DNA of 34,106 bases from contig JAVBKZ010000088.1 in the NCBI GenBank assembly GCA_031553755.1, forward strand, positions 1-34,106, written 5' to 3'. A model generated the notes under the pieces. It saw only the letters and a list, made by a program, of their open reading frames with translations. It ran no database searches and was not told where the DNA came from. A program made the translations under genes and the position numbers. Shown here one piece after another: positions 1 to 7,451 of the stretch. The stretch is from JAIRVZ01 sp031553755 (GTDB lineage: Bacteria; Bacteroidota; Bacteroidia; Bacteroidales; Azobacteroidaceae). Within the stretch, counting starts at the first letter, position 1, and each line of letters begins with the position of its first letter.

Positions 1-1
1 A

Positions 2-253
2 TATGATAATTTCTCCCTGAAAATAGTGGAAACATGTCCTTATTTAACTGAAAGAGAAATACAACTGTGTAGTTTATTGAAGGCCGGATTTAATAACAAT
101 GAAATATCCCTGATTTGTGAAATAAACACAAATACTATTAGAATGAAAAAAATGAAAATCAGGAAAAAACTAAATTTGAAAGGGAAAAGTAATATTATAC
201 ACTATTTAGATAGAATAATTATAGAAAATGTAACTACTCAGCCTTTTTTTTGA
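2..253 (+). CDS. LuxR/GerE-type HTH regulator, C-terminal fragment
   Basis: The reading frame is open from the left edge of the window, so this is the 3' end of a longer gene. The visible 83 residues contain a GerE/LuxR-type DNA-binding domain: LTEREIQLCSLLKAGFNNNE is the typical first helix of these domains, followed by the recognition-helix region with TNTIRMKKMKIRKKL. In Bacteroidota such domains commonly end large proteins with an N-terminal tetratricopeptide or sensor part, but nothing of that part can be seen here. A GTG at 26 could be read as a start, but the frame continues upstream without a stop and a free-standing HTH of 75 residues is less likely. The product probably regulates transcription; the target is unknown. 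Confidence 0.7.
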   Translation, partial: YDNFSLKIVETCPYLTEREIQLCSLLKAGFNNNEISLICEINTNTIRMKKMKIRKKLNLKGKSNIIHYLDRIIIENVTTQPFF

Positions 254-348
254 GTAATAGCCCCTATAAAATAAGCTGAGTTCCCCTGGATTTGATTGTA
301 TTTGAAAAAAAAGAAGTCTTTAAATACTAAATTTTAGACACAAAACTG

Positions 349-377
349 CACGGAGTAATTATTCACAGAGTAAATTC
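349..377 (+). repeat. 29-bp dispersed repeat, copy 1
   Basis: The segment begins CACGGAGTAATTATT and ends CAGAGTAAATTC. The reverse complement of 30153-30181 matches it at 26 of 29 positions. The internal pattern CACGGAGT...CACAGAGT is itself a degenerate short iteration. Confidence 0.7.
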
Positions 378-499
378 TGAATATCAAATGATGGTTTTCA
401 CAATTTGAAACACCTTTATTCATCAGCATTTTCAAACAAATTGTTTCTCAATCAACAAGTTATCAACACCCCATGTTAATAACTTTTTAATAAGATTCG

Positions 500-524
500 T
501 GGAGGAAAGTGGGGAAAAGTGGAG
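500..524 (+). promoter_or_regulatory. Predicted MraZ operator: three 10-bp phased repeats
   Basis: Three direct repeats start exactly 10 bp apart at 500, 510 and 520: TGGAGGAAAG, TGGGGAAAAG, then TGGAGAATTT (the third keeps only the TGGAG core). This matches the known MraZ box design of TGGGN-like cores separated by 5-bp spacers, one per helical turn, upstream of mraZ in other bacteria. The site lies 44 bp upstream of the mraZ start and just before a -7-like box, which fits autoregulation of the dcw cluster. The assignment rests on spacing, sequence and position. Confidence 0.8.
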
Positions 525-567
525 AATTTTGTACTTTTACAGCATTATTCATATTTTGGATTAAAGG

Positions 568-1011
568 TTGGAAAGATTTTTAGGAAATATCGATGCAAAA
601 ACCGATGTTAAAGGACGGGCTTTCGTACCTGCTCCTTTCCGGAAAATCCTGCAAACATCAGGAAGCGCGAAACTTGTGCTTAAAGCCGATGTCTACCAAA
701 AATGCCTGACTTTATATCCCGAAGATGTTTTTAACGAAGAAGTTGATAATATGCGTTCCCGCCTCAACAAATGGAATCCTGAACAACAAAACGTTTTCAG
801 AAAATTTGTCAAAGATGTGGAGGTTCTCGAAATTGATGCTAACGGACGCGTTCTGATCCCTAAAAAATACTTACAGTTTGCCGGAATCACATCAGATGTT
901 TGTTTCTTAGGAATGAGTAATGTCATCGAATTGTGGGCTAAAAATAAACTGGACGAATCTTTGCCGGGCGAAGATGAATTCAGGCAAGGAATAGAAAAGT
1001 TTATGTCATAA
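568..1011 (+). CDS. mraZ: Transcriptional regulator MraZ
   Basis: MraZ is the DNA-binding regulator that heads dcw clusters; it forms ring-shaped oligomers from two AbrB/SpoVT-like swapped-hairpin domains and binds repeats upstream of its own gene. The 147-residue protein shows both repeats: the first around NIDAKTDVKGRAFVPAPFR (residues 7-25) and the second around LEIDANGRVLIPKKYL (about 87-102). The start is TTG: an in-frame TAA at 562-564 excludes any upstream start, and no ATG exists before the conserved N-terminus. A three-repeat MraZ-box-like operator at 500-524 lies just upstream. rsmH follows after 7 bp. Confidence 0.96.
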   Translation: MERFLGNIDAKTDVKGRAFVPAPFRKILQTSGSAKLVLKADVYQKCLTLYPEDVFNEEVDNMRSRLNKWNPEQQNVFRKFVKDVEVLEIDANGRVLIPKKYLQFAGITSDVCFLGMSNVIELWAKNKLDESLPGEDEFRQGIEKFMS

Positions 1012-1018
1012 AGGAAAA

Positions 1019-1963
1019 ATGGAAAATATCGTCAAATATCATGTGCCTGTTCTCCTGAACGAAAGCATTGAAGGATTGAATATCAATCCCAAGGGAATTT
1101 ATGCGGACATGACATTTGGTGGCGGCGGACATTCCAGGGCAATCCTTGAAAAACTTGGAGAATACGGAAAACTTTTCGGATTCGACCAAGACGAAGACGC
1201 GGAAAAGAATATCCTCGACGACAAACGAGTCACCTTTGTAAGAAGTAATTTTTGTTTCCTTGCCAATTTTATGGCGTGGCATGGAGTAGAACAACTCGAT
1301 GGAATTTTAGCCGATTTAGGAGTTTCTTCGCATCATTTCGATGATGAAACCCGTGGATTTTCTTTCCGTTTCAATGCTCCTTTAGACATGCGAATGAACA
1401 AACGGGCCGGTAAAACCGCCGCCGAAATACTAAATACTTATTCACCCGAAGCCTTAGCGGATATTTTTTACTTATACGGAGAATTGAGAAATTCCCGGCA
1501 AATCGCAAACGCGATAGTAAAACTCAGGATACACAAGAAAATACATACAACCAACGATTTTTTAGAAGTATTAAATCCTTTTTTCGGAAGAGAAAAAGAA
1601 AAAAAATATTTGGCACAAGCTTTTCAAGCGCTTCGAATTGAAGTTAACGGAGAAATGGAAACATTGAAAACAATGCTTTCCCAAGCGCTCCGGATACTTA
1701 AACCGGGAGGTCGATTAGTCGTTATAACTTATCATTCTTTAGAAGACCGTATCGTTAAAAACTTTTTCAAAACAGGAAACTTCGAAGGCAATCAGGAAAA
1801 AGATTTCTACGGAAATATATTGACCCCTTTCCGGCAAATCAACAACAAAGTGATTGTGCCAAGTCAAGAAGAAATAGAAAGAAATCCGAGGTCGAGAAGC
1901 GCGAAACTGAGAATTGTAGAAAAATTAATGTGCCAATGTGCCAATGTGCCAATGCGCCGGTAA
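1019..1963 (+). CDS. rsmH: 16S rRNA (cytosine(1402)-N(4))-methyltransferase RsmH
   Basis: RsmH (MraW) methylates N4 of C1402 in 16S rRNA using S-adenosylmethionine. The N-terminus has HVPVLLNES (residues 8-16); the SAM-binding glycine loop GGGGHS lies at 34-39, and LADLGVSSHHFD with the following DMRMN motif are family hallmarks. The length of 314 residues is normal. The start at 1019 has an AAGGAAA ribosome-binding site and is 7 bp from mraZ. The last dozen residues (MCQCANVPMRR) are encoded by a repeat: three copies of GTGCCAAT at 1931-1954 lead into the stop, whereas RsmH normally ends near RSRSAKLR. The tail is therefore a repeat-derived extension and probably dispensable. Confidence 0.97.
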   Translation: MENIVKYHVPVLLNESIEGLNINPKGIYADMTFGGGGHSRAILEKLGEYGKLFGFDQDEDAEKNILDDKRVTFVRSNFCFLANFMAWHGVEQLDGILADLGVSSHHFDDETRGFSFRFNAPLDMRMNKRAGKTAAEILNTYSPEALADIFYLYGELRNSRQIANAIVKLRIHKKIHTTNDFLEVLNPFFGREKEKKYLAQAFQALRIEVNGEMETLKTMLSQALRILKPGGRLVVITYHSLEDRIVKNFFKTGNFEGNQEKDFYGNILTPFRQINNKVIVPSQEEIERNPRSRSAKLRIVEKLMCQCANVPMRR

Positions 1964-2001
1964 TTTTTCATTGGCATATTTTACAAATTAATTCATTGGC
2001 A
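1931..2001. repeat. Iterated palindromic element, rsmH/ftsL junction
   Basis: Three perfect tandem copies of GTGCCAAT (1931-1938, 1939-1946, 1947-1954) are followed by two reverse-complement units ATTGGCA at 1971-1977 and 1995-2001. The element spans the rsmH stop codon and ends 9 bp before the ftsL-like start. It shares its layout, though not its sequence, with the elements at 7376, 8787, 10134 and 14157. Confidence 0.75.
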
Positions 2002-2010
2002 AATTGAAAT

Positions 2011-2367
2011 ATGGAACCGACAAATTACAAGCAGCCGCAACAAAAAAAGAGAAAAAAGAAAAACTCTTTATTGAATATTTTAGGAGGGGATATCCTGAAA
2101 GAAGATTTTGTTGTAAAACAATCGAAGTTATTGATAATGATAGCGTTTCTATTCATTTTATTTATAGGGAACCGTTATTCATGCCTGAAAAAAATTACAC
2201 AGATAGAAGACCTGAAAAAAGAATTGAAAGACGTGAAATACGAAAATCTCGTAATTTCAACACAATTAACAACAAACAGTCGGCAATCGCAAATCGAAGC
2301 GTTGATTCAATCGAAAGGAATGGATTTGGCCGGTTCTAAAACACCCGCTTTCGAAATACACAAATAA
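2011..2367 (+). CDS. ftsL: FtsL-like divisome membrane protein
   Basis: This 118-residue protein fits the small bitopic FtsL class between rsmH and ftsI. It has a lysine-rich cytoplasmic N-terminus (residues 11-17, KKRKKKN), one membrane helix (about 41-57, LLIMIAFLFILFIGNRY), then a periplasmic helix likely to form a coiled coil (IEDLKKELKDVKYENLVI). In known systems FtsL pairs with FtsB and FtsQ to activate FtsWI. Sequence conservation in this family is low, so the call rests on topology, size and position. An overlapping frame at 2004-2339 is an AT-rich shadow without such structure. ftsI starts 13 bp downstream. Confidence 0.85.
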   Translation: MEPTNYKQPQQKKRKKKNSLLNILGGDILKEDFVVKQSKLLIMIAFLFILFIGNRYSCLKKITQIEDLKKELKDVKYENLVISTQLTTNSRQSQIEALIQSKGMDLAGSKTPAFEIHK

Positions 2368-2380
2368 AATAACAACCGTC

Positions 2381-4552
2381 ATGAACAAGAATAATATTCA
2401 AATAAAATATTTTATAGTAGCGATTTGCTTCGGATGCATTGTCGTAGCTATTTTCACGAAGGCCTCGTATATCTCTTTCGTAGAGGGAAACATATGGAGA
2501 CACATGGGGGATTCTATCGGAAAAAGGCCTAATATCGAAGTTACCGCTCCGCGCGGAAATATTTATTCAGACGATGAACAATTGATGGCGACTACCGAAT
2601 ATTCATACCGGTTGTATATCGATTTTTGGGCAGACGGATTAAAAGGAGATACGTTGAAAAAATATGTAAGCCCTCTTTCTATTGAATTAAACAAATTATT
2701 TCCCGAAAAGCCGATTTCATATTACCAAAATCAATTCATGTCCGGATGGAAGATGAAAGAAAATGAAGAATCACAAATCAAACGAGGTAAAAAAATATCC
2801 AAAAGAAGCCGCGAATATAGATTATTGGATGGAAAAATGGTCAATTACCTCGAATTGAAAAAAATTCAAAAAATGCCTTTTTTATGCCAAAATAAAAATA
2901 AATCGGGATTAATCACTAAACCATTTGTGAAAAGAACCAAACCATTCGGTACATTGGCTTCCAGAACCATTGGAGATATTTACGGCGAATTTGAGAAAGG
3001 AGGAAAAAACGGATTAGAATTAGAATATGATTCTTTGTTGAGAGGTATTCCCGGAACAAGTACTCGCCGGAAAGTAAACGGAAGAATCATTAACGTGATA
3101 GACATAGATCCTATTCCGGGAAAAGACATTATTTCAACTATCAATATTCACATACAAGACATTACTGAAAAAGCATTGTTAGACAAATTACAGGAAATAG
3201 ACGCCGAATCGGGTACTGCCGTTGTAATGGAAGTAGCCACAGGAGAAATCAAAGCGATTACCAACATGGGACGATTCAAAGAAGGCGTTTGGACTGAAAG
3301 CAAAAACTTCGCGGTTGCCGACCAAAGCGAACCTGGTTCTACTTTCAAAGTAGCGTCTATGATGGTTGCCCTTGAAGATGGAGTAATTACTCCTGAAGAC
3401 TCAATTGAAACAGGCAATGGACTTTATCCATACGCAGGTTCTGTTGTAAGAGATCATAACGCCCATAAAGGAGGATACGGCAAAATCTCGGCGGCACAAA
3501 CAATTTGGTATTCTTCCAACGTGGGAGTAGCTAAAATCATATTGAAAGGATATAAAAATAATCCTGAAAAATATGTGGAAGGATTATATAAAATCGGATT
3601 CAATAAAGATTTGGAATTAGAAATTCCGGGATCCGGAAAAGCGAAAATCAGGTCTCCGAAAGATAGTACAAGATATTGGTCTGTCACTACCCTACCCTGG
3701 ATGTCGTTTGGTTATGAAACACAAATTCCTCCAATCTATACACTCACATTTTTCAACGCGATAGCCAACAACGGAAAAATGATTAAGCCTATTTTCGTAA
3801 AAGAAATCAGACAAAACGGAGAAGTCGAAGAAAGAAAACAAACGAAAGTAATAAACGAACAAATCTGCTCTCAAAGAACATTGGAGCAAATTCAGGAAAT
3901 GTTACTCAATGTTGTTGAAAACGGAACCGGAGAACCTGTAAAATCTCCAAGTTTGAAAATCGCGGGAAAAACCGGGACAGCTCAACTTTCGCAAGGTGCC
4001 GCCGGATATACCGCCGGAGGAAAAAGCCATCAGGTTTCATTTTGCGGATATTTTCCGGCCGATAAACCAATGTATTCCTGCATTGTTGTTATCCGTAAAC
4101 CCCGGAATGGTTATCCTTCGGGAGGAACTATGGCGGGAGGCGTTTGCAGACGTATTGCCGAAGAAGTATATTCAAAAACACTTTCTCAAAAACCACAAGA
4201 CTGTATAAAAGACAGCCTTGCTCCTACCCTACCCTTTATTAAATCCGGATTATTCTCCGAAACAAAATATATTTTAAACAAACTGGATATTCCATACAAC
4301 AACGACAGTCTTGATGGAAAATGGTTTGTTTCATATACGAGAAAAGATGAAGATATCGTACTTAAAGACAGGAAAATCATCGATAACCTCGTTCCAAACG
4401 TTGTAGGAATGGGAGCCAAAGACGCGATATATTTACTCGAAAATTCAGGATTGAAAGTAAACTTGTTGGGAAGGGGAACTGTTTTCGCCCAATCGATCAA
4501 TTCGGGAGCGAGAGCAGTAAAAGGACAAACAATAGCGATACAATTAAGATGA
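2381..4552 (+). CDS. ftsI: Septal peptidoglycan transpeptidase FtsI (PBP3-type, PASTA tail)
   Basis: This class B penicillin-binding protein cross-links septal peptidoglycan in the periplasm, working with FtsW. The 723-residue protein has an N-terminal membrane anchor (about residues 9-27), the PBP dimerisation region with APRGNIYSDD (about 55-64), and the three active-site motifs of the transpeptidase domain: S320-T-F-K323 (nucleophile serine), S378-S-N380 and K530-T-G-T533. The C-terminus (NLVPNVVGMGAKDAIYLLEN onward) is a single PASTA domain, seen in many Bacteroidota and Gram-positive homologues. Its stop overlaps the murE start by 4 bp (ATGA), implying translational coupling. Confidence 0.97.
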   Translation: MNKNNIQIKYFIVAICFGCIVVAIFTKASYISFVEGNIWRHMGDSIGKRPNIEVTAPRGNIYSDDEQLMATTEYSYRLYIDFWADGLKGDTLKKYVSPLSIELNKLFPEKPISYYQNQFMSGWKMKENEESQIKRGKKISKRSREYRLLDGKMVNYLELKKIQKMPFLCQNKNKSGLITKPFVKRTKPFGTLASRTIGDIYGEFEKGGKNGLELEYDSLLRGIPGTSTRRKVNGRIINVIDIDPIPGKDIISTINIHIQDITEKALLDKLQEIDAESGTAVVMEVATGEIKAITNMGRFKEGVWTESKNFAVADQSEPGSTFKVASMMVALEDGVITPEDSIETGNGLYPYAGSVVRDHNAHKGGYGKISAAQTIWYSSNVGVAKIILKGYKNNPEKYVEGLYKIGFNKDLELEIPGSGKAKIRSPKDSTRYWSVTTLPWMSFGYETQIPPIYTLTFFNAIANNGKMIKPIFVKEIRQNGEVEERKQTKVINEQICSQRTLEQIQEMLLNVVENGTGEPVKSPSLKIAGKTGTAQLSQGAAGYTAGGKSHQVSFCGYFPADKPMYSCIVVIRKPRNGYPSGGTMAGGVCRRIAEEVYSKTLSQKPQDCIKDSLAPTLPFIKSGLFSETKYILNKLDIPYNNDSLDGKWFVSYTRKDEDIVLKDRKIIDNLVPNVVGMGAKDAIYLLENSGLKVNLLGRGTVFAQSINSGARAVKGQTIAIQLR

Positions 4553-6000
4553 AACTAAACGAATTACTCAAAAGTTTATCCGGTTTCCAGCTAACAGGAG
4601 CGGATACAATCAAAATTTCAGGCGTTCATTCCGATTCAAGAAAAATCGGAAAAGGTTTCATTTTTGTTGCTGTAAAAGGAACGCAATCCGATGGACACGA
4701 TTATATAGATAAAGCAATAGAAATAGGAGCGACTGCCATTGTTTGTGAAAAGCTACCCGCAACGATTGTAGAAAACATCACTTATATTCAGGTAAAAGAT
4801 TCTGCCGAGGCGTTAGGAAAAATCGCTTCAGTATGGAATGGAAATCCTTCCGAAAAATTGACTTTGGTCGGAGTTACCGGGACAAACGGAAAAACAACCA
4901 TCGCTACTTTGCTCTACGATGTTTTCAGAAAATTCGGATACAAAGCCGGTTTACTTTCTACTGTCTGCAACTATATCGATGGAGAAATTATTCCATCCAC
5001 ACACACAACTCCTGACCCAATAGAGTTGAATAACTTATTGGCAAATATGGTTGAAAAAGGTTGTGAATATGTTTTTATGGAAGTAAGTTCTCATGCTGTC
5101 GATCAAAAACGTATCGCCGGATTACAATTCAAAGGAGGAATATTCACTAACCTCACCCGTGATCATTTAGATTATCACAAAACGTTTGAAGCTTATCGCG
5201 ATGCAAAAAAAGGATTCTTCGATAGGTTAACTTCTGATGCTTTCGCCTTAACAAATGCTGATGATAAAAACGGCATGTTTATGTTGCAAAATACCAAAGC
5301 ATCGAAACATGTTTATTCTTTACAAACATTGGCCGATTTCAAAGGAAAAATCCTCGAATCTCATTTCGATGGAACTTTGATGTTGATTAACGAAAAGGAA
5401 ATCAATACGCAATTTGTTGGCCGATTTAACGCCTATAATCTGTTAGCCGTTTATGGAACATCTGTTTTGTTAGGAAAAAATCCGGAAGAAGTACTATTGA
5501 TTTTAAGTACATTACATTCGGTTTCCGGACGATTCCAAACCATTCGTTCGAAAGACGGATATACAGCCATCGTCGATTATGCGCATACGCCCGATGCGTT
5601 AACAAACGTACTGAACTCCATCCACGAAGTGTTGGAAGGAAACGGACGTATCATCACAATCGTTGGTTGCGGAGGAAACCGCGATAAAGGCAAACGTCCG
5701 ATTATGGCAAAAGAAGCAGTCAGATTAAGTAATCAAGTTATTCTTACATCCGACAATCCGCGTTTCGAAGAACCTCAAGACATTATCAATGATATGGTCG
5801 ATGGGTTGGATATTATTGAGAAAAAGAAAACAATCTGCATCACTGATAGAAAAGAAGCGATTAAAACAGCTTGTATGCTGGCTCAACCGGGAGATGTGAT
5901 TCTCATTGCCGGCAAAGGGCACGAAGATTATCAGGAAATCAAAGGCGTTAAACATCATTTCGATGATAGGGAAATCGTGAGGGAAATATTTAATTTGTAA
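4549..6000 (+). CDS. murE: UDP-MurNAc-L-Ala-D-Glu:meso-diaminopimelate ligase MurE
   Basis: MurE adds the third stem-peptide residue in the cytoplasm using ATP. The 483 residues show the Mur ligase ATP loop G111-T-N-G-K-T-T117, the N-terminal UDP-substrate domain with SGVHSDSRKI, and the C-terminal motif D402-N-P-R405. In characterised MurE enzymes DNPR binds meso-diaminopimelate, while lysine enzymes have other residues there, so the peptidoglycan should be of the mDAP type. The gene starts inside the last codons of ftsI. After its stop comes a 114-bp gap with a perfect 20-bp palindrome before mraY. Confidence 0.97.
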   Translation: MKLNELLKSLSGFQLTGADTIKISGVHSDSRKIGKGFIFVAVKGTQSDGHDYIDKAIEIGATAIVCEKLPATIVENITYIQVKDSAEALGKIASVWNGNPSEKLTLVGVTGTNGKTTIATLLYDVFRKFGYKAGLLSTVCNYIDGEIIPSTHTTPDPIELNNLLANMVEKGCEYVFMEVSSHAVDQKRIAGLQFKGGIFTNLTRDHLDYHKTFEAYRDAKKGFFDRLTSDAFALTNADDKNGMFMLQNTKASKHVYSLQTLADFKGKILESHFDGTLMLINEKEINTQFVGRFNAYNLLAVYGTSVLLGKNPEEVLLILSTLHSVSGRFQTIRSKDGYTAIVDYAHTPDALTNVLNSIHEVLEGNGRIITIVGCGGNRDKGKRPIMAKEAVRLSNQVILTSDNPRFEEPQDIINDMVDGLDIIEKKKTICITDRKEAIKTACMLAQPGDVILIAGKGHEDYQEIKGVKHHFDDREIVREIFNL

Positions 6001-6046
6001 AACCTAAGGATGAAAACTAACGACATTAGAAATTTATTCCTTATCA

Positions 6047-6066
6047 TTTTGCTGACGTCAGCAAAA
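6047..6066. promoter_or_regulatory. Perfect 20-bp palindrome between murE and mraY
   Basis: TTTTGCTGACGTCAGCAAAA is identical to its reverse complement over 20 bases with no loop. A loop-free dyad is more like a homodimer binding site than a terminator, and no T-run follows. It lies inside a possible 25-codon reading frame (6010-6087). The binding factor, if any, is unknown. Confidence 0.5.
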
Positions 6067-6114
6067 CGATATCAATGCAGAAAATAAAAATATTTTAAAA
6101 AATAAATAATAATC

Positions 6115-7371
6115 ATGTTATACTATTTATTCAGTTATCTCGATAAATTGGATTTTCCCGGAGCGGGAATGTTTCACTACATCTCTTTCCGTTCATCTAT
6201 GGCATTGATTTTTTCATTATTAATTTCGACATTAATAGGTAGAAGGATCATCAATAAACTTCAATTATTACAAATCGGAGAAATTGTTCGAGATCTCGGA
6301 CTAGAGGGGCAAATGAGCAAAAAAGGAACTCCAACTATGGGAGGAATTATCATTATCATTTCGATTTTAGTACCTGTTTTGTTATTCGCCAAACTCGAAA
6401 ATATCTACATTATCCTGATGTTGATAACAACCATTTGGTTAGGCTTAATCGGGTTTATCGATGATTATATCAAAGTTTTCAGGAAAAATAAAGACGGTTT
6501 GAGCGGAAAATTCAAAATCGTAGGACAAGTTGGATTAGGGCTTATTGTAGGATTGGCATTGTATCTAAGTTCGGACGTAAAGATTCGTGAAAATGTAGAG
6601 ATCAGGAAAGGCGATGAAATCACAGATGTCGTACATAGTCCCGCGGTGAAATCAACCAAAACAACGATTCCTTTTGTTAAAAACAACAATTTCGATTACC
6701 GAGATTTGGCTTCTTTCATGCCCGAAAAACGGACTGCAGCCACGTGGATTATTTTTGTAGTTATCACAATTTTAATTGTTACGGCGGTATCGAACGGAGC
6801 CAATCTTACTGACGGATTAGACGGATTAGCAGCAGGAAGTTCGGCCATCATTGGTGTCACATTGGGAATATTGGCCTACGTTTCGAGTCACATCGAATAC
6901 GCGTCATATCTTAATATCATGTACATTCCGCACTGCGAAGAATTAGCTATTTTCGCCAGCGCTTTCATCGGAGCGACTGTCGGATTTTTGTGGTACAATT
7001 CGTTTCCGGCGCAAGTATTTATGGGAGATACAGGTTCTCTCACGTTGGGAGGAATCATTGCTGTATTTGCCATTATCATTCATAAAGAATTATTATTACC
7101 TATCCTTTGCGGAATATTCTTTGTGGAAAATCTTTCGGTTATGATGCAAGTCGCCTTTTTCAAGTACACCAAAAAGAAAACAGGAACAGGTAAACGCATT
7201 TTCAAAATGACACCCTTGCATCACCATTTCCAGAAAGCCGGAAATTCAGGAATAGATGCCATCATTCAAAAGCCTTTCAGACCGGTTCCGGAATCAAAAA
7301 TTGTTGTTCGTTTTTGGTTGATAGGAATTATTTTGGCAGTACTAACAATCGCGACATTGAAAATGAGATAA
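6115..7371 (+). CDS. mraY: Phospho-MurNAc-pentapeptide transferase MraY
   Basis: MraY transfers phospho-MurNAc-pentapeptide to undecaprenyl phosphate to form lipid I on the cytoplasmic side of the inner membrane. The 418-residue polytopic protein carries the family motifs: TPTMGG (about residues 72-77), the Asp pair D116-D117 in FIDDYIK, NLTDGLDGLA (230-239), FMGDTGS (302-308) and the histidine motif PLHHHF (367-372). A hydrophilic stretch of about 50 residues (153-203) between membrane segments enlarges it relative to the roughly 360-residue E. coli enzyme; I believe this is usual in Bacteroidota. A hairpin of iterated repeats separates it from murD. Confidence 0.97.
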   Translation: MLYYLFSYLDKLDFPGAGMFHYISFRSSMALIFSLLISTLIGRRIINKLQLLQIGEIVRDLGLEGQMSKKGTPTMGGIIIIISILVPVLLFAKLENIYIILMLITTIWLGLIGFIDDYIKVFRKNKDGLSGKFKIVGQVGLGLIVGLALYLSSDVKIRENVEIRKGDEITDVVHSPAVKSTKTTIPFVKNNNFDYRDLASFMPEKRTAATWIIFVVITILIVTAVSNGANLTDGLDGLAAGSSAIIGVTLGILAYVSSHIEYASYLNIMYIPHCEELAIFASAFIGATVGFLWYNSFPAQVFMGDTGSLTLGGIIAVFAIIIHKELLLPILCGIFFVENLSVMMQVAFFKYTKKKTGTGKRIFKMTPLHHHFQKAGNSGIDAIIQKPFRPVPESKIVVRFWLIGIILAVLTIATLKMR

Positions 7372-7375
7372 AAAA

Positions 7376-7446
7376 TAGTGACAAGTGATCAGTAACGAGT
7401 GACAAGAAAAAATCCACTCGTCACTTGTCACTCGTCACTCGTCACT
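7376..7446. repeat. Iterated palindromic element, mraY/murD junction
   Basis: The left arm, from 7376, reads TAGTGACAAGTGATCAGTAA and continues to 7406. The right arm (7415-7446) is built of GTCACTCGTCACTTGTCAC-type octamers and ends CACTA. The reverse complement of the right arm is TAGTGACGAGTGACGAG and onward, pairing with the left arm over most of about 31 bp around an 8-base A-rich loop. It starts 4 bp after the mraY stop and ends 5 bp before the murD ATG. No T-run follows, so a standard intrinsic terminator is unlikely. Confidence 0.85.
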
Positions 7447-7451
7447 AAAAA

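Larger units (their letters stand above)
254..567. other. Intergenic region upstream of the dcw cluster
   Basis: No gene is seen in these 314 bases. They hold a 29-base motif at 349-377 that recurs near 30153 in inverted orientation, a T/A-rich stretch, and the three-fold MraZ-box-like repeat at 500-524. A near-match to the Bacteroidota -7 box (TACTTTTA, 7 of 8) lies at 532-539, immediately downstream of the repeats, and could be the start point for transcription of mraZ and the cluster. No convincing -33 element was found. Confidence 0.6.

Noticed and set aside
2004..2339. 111-codon frame overlapping the ftsL-like gene
   Set aside because: It has no membrane helix or recognisable domain, while the 2011 frame has the full FtsL layout.
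7376..7446. Intrinsic terminator between mraY and murD
   Set aside because: The stem is strong but no T-run follows, and the operon must continue; it is treated as a repeat element.
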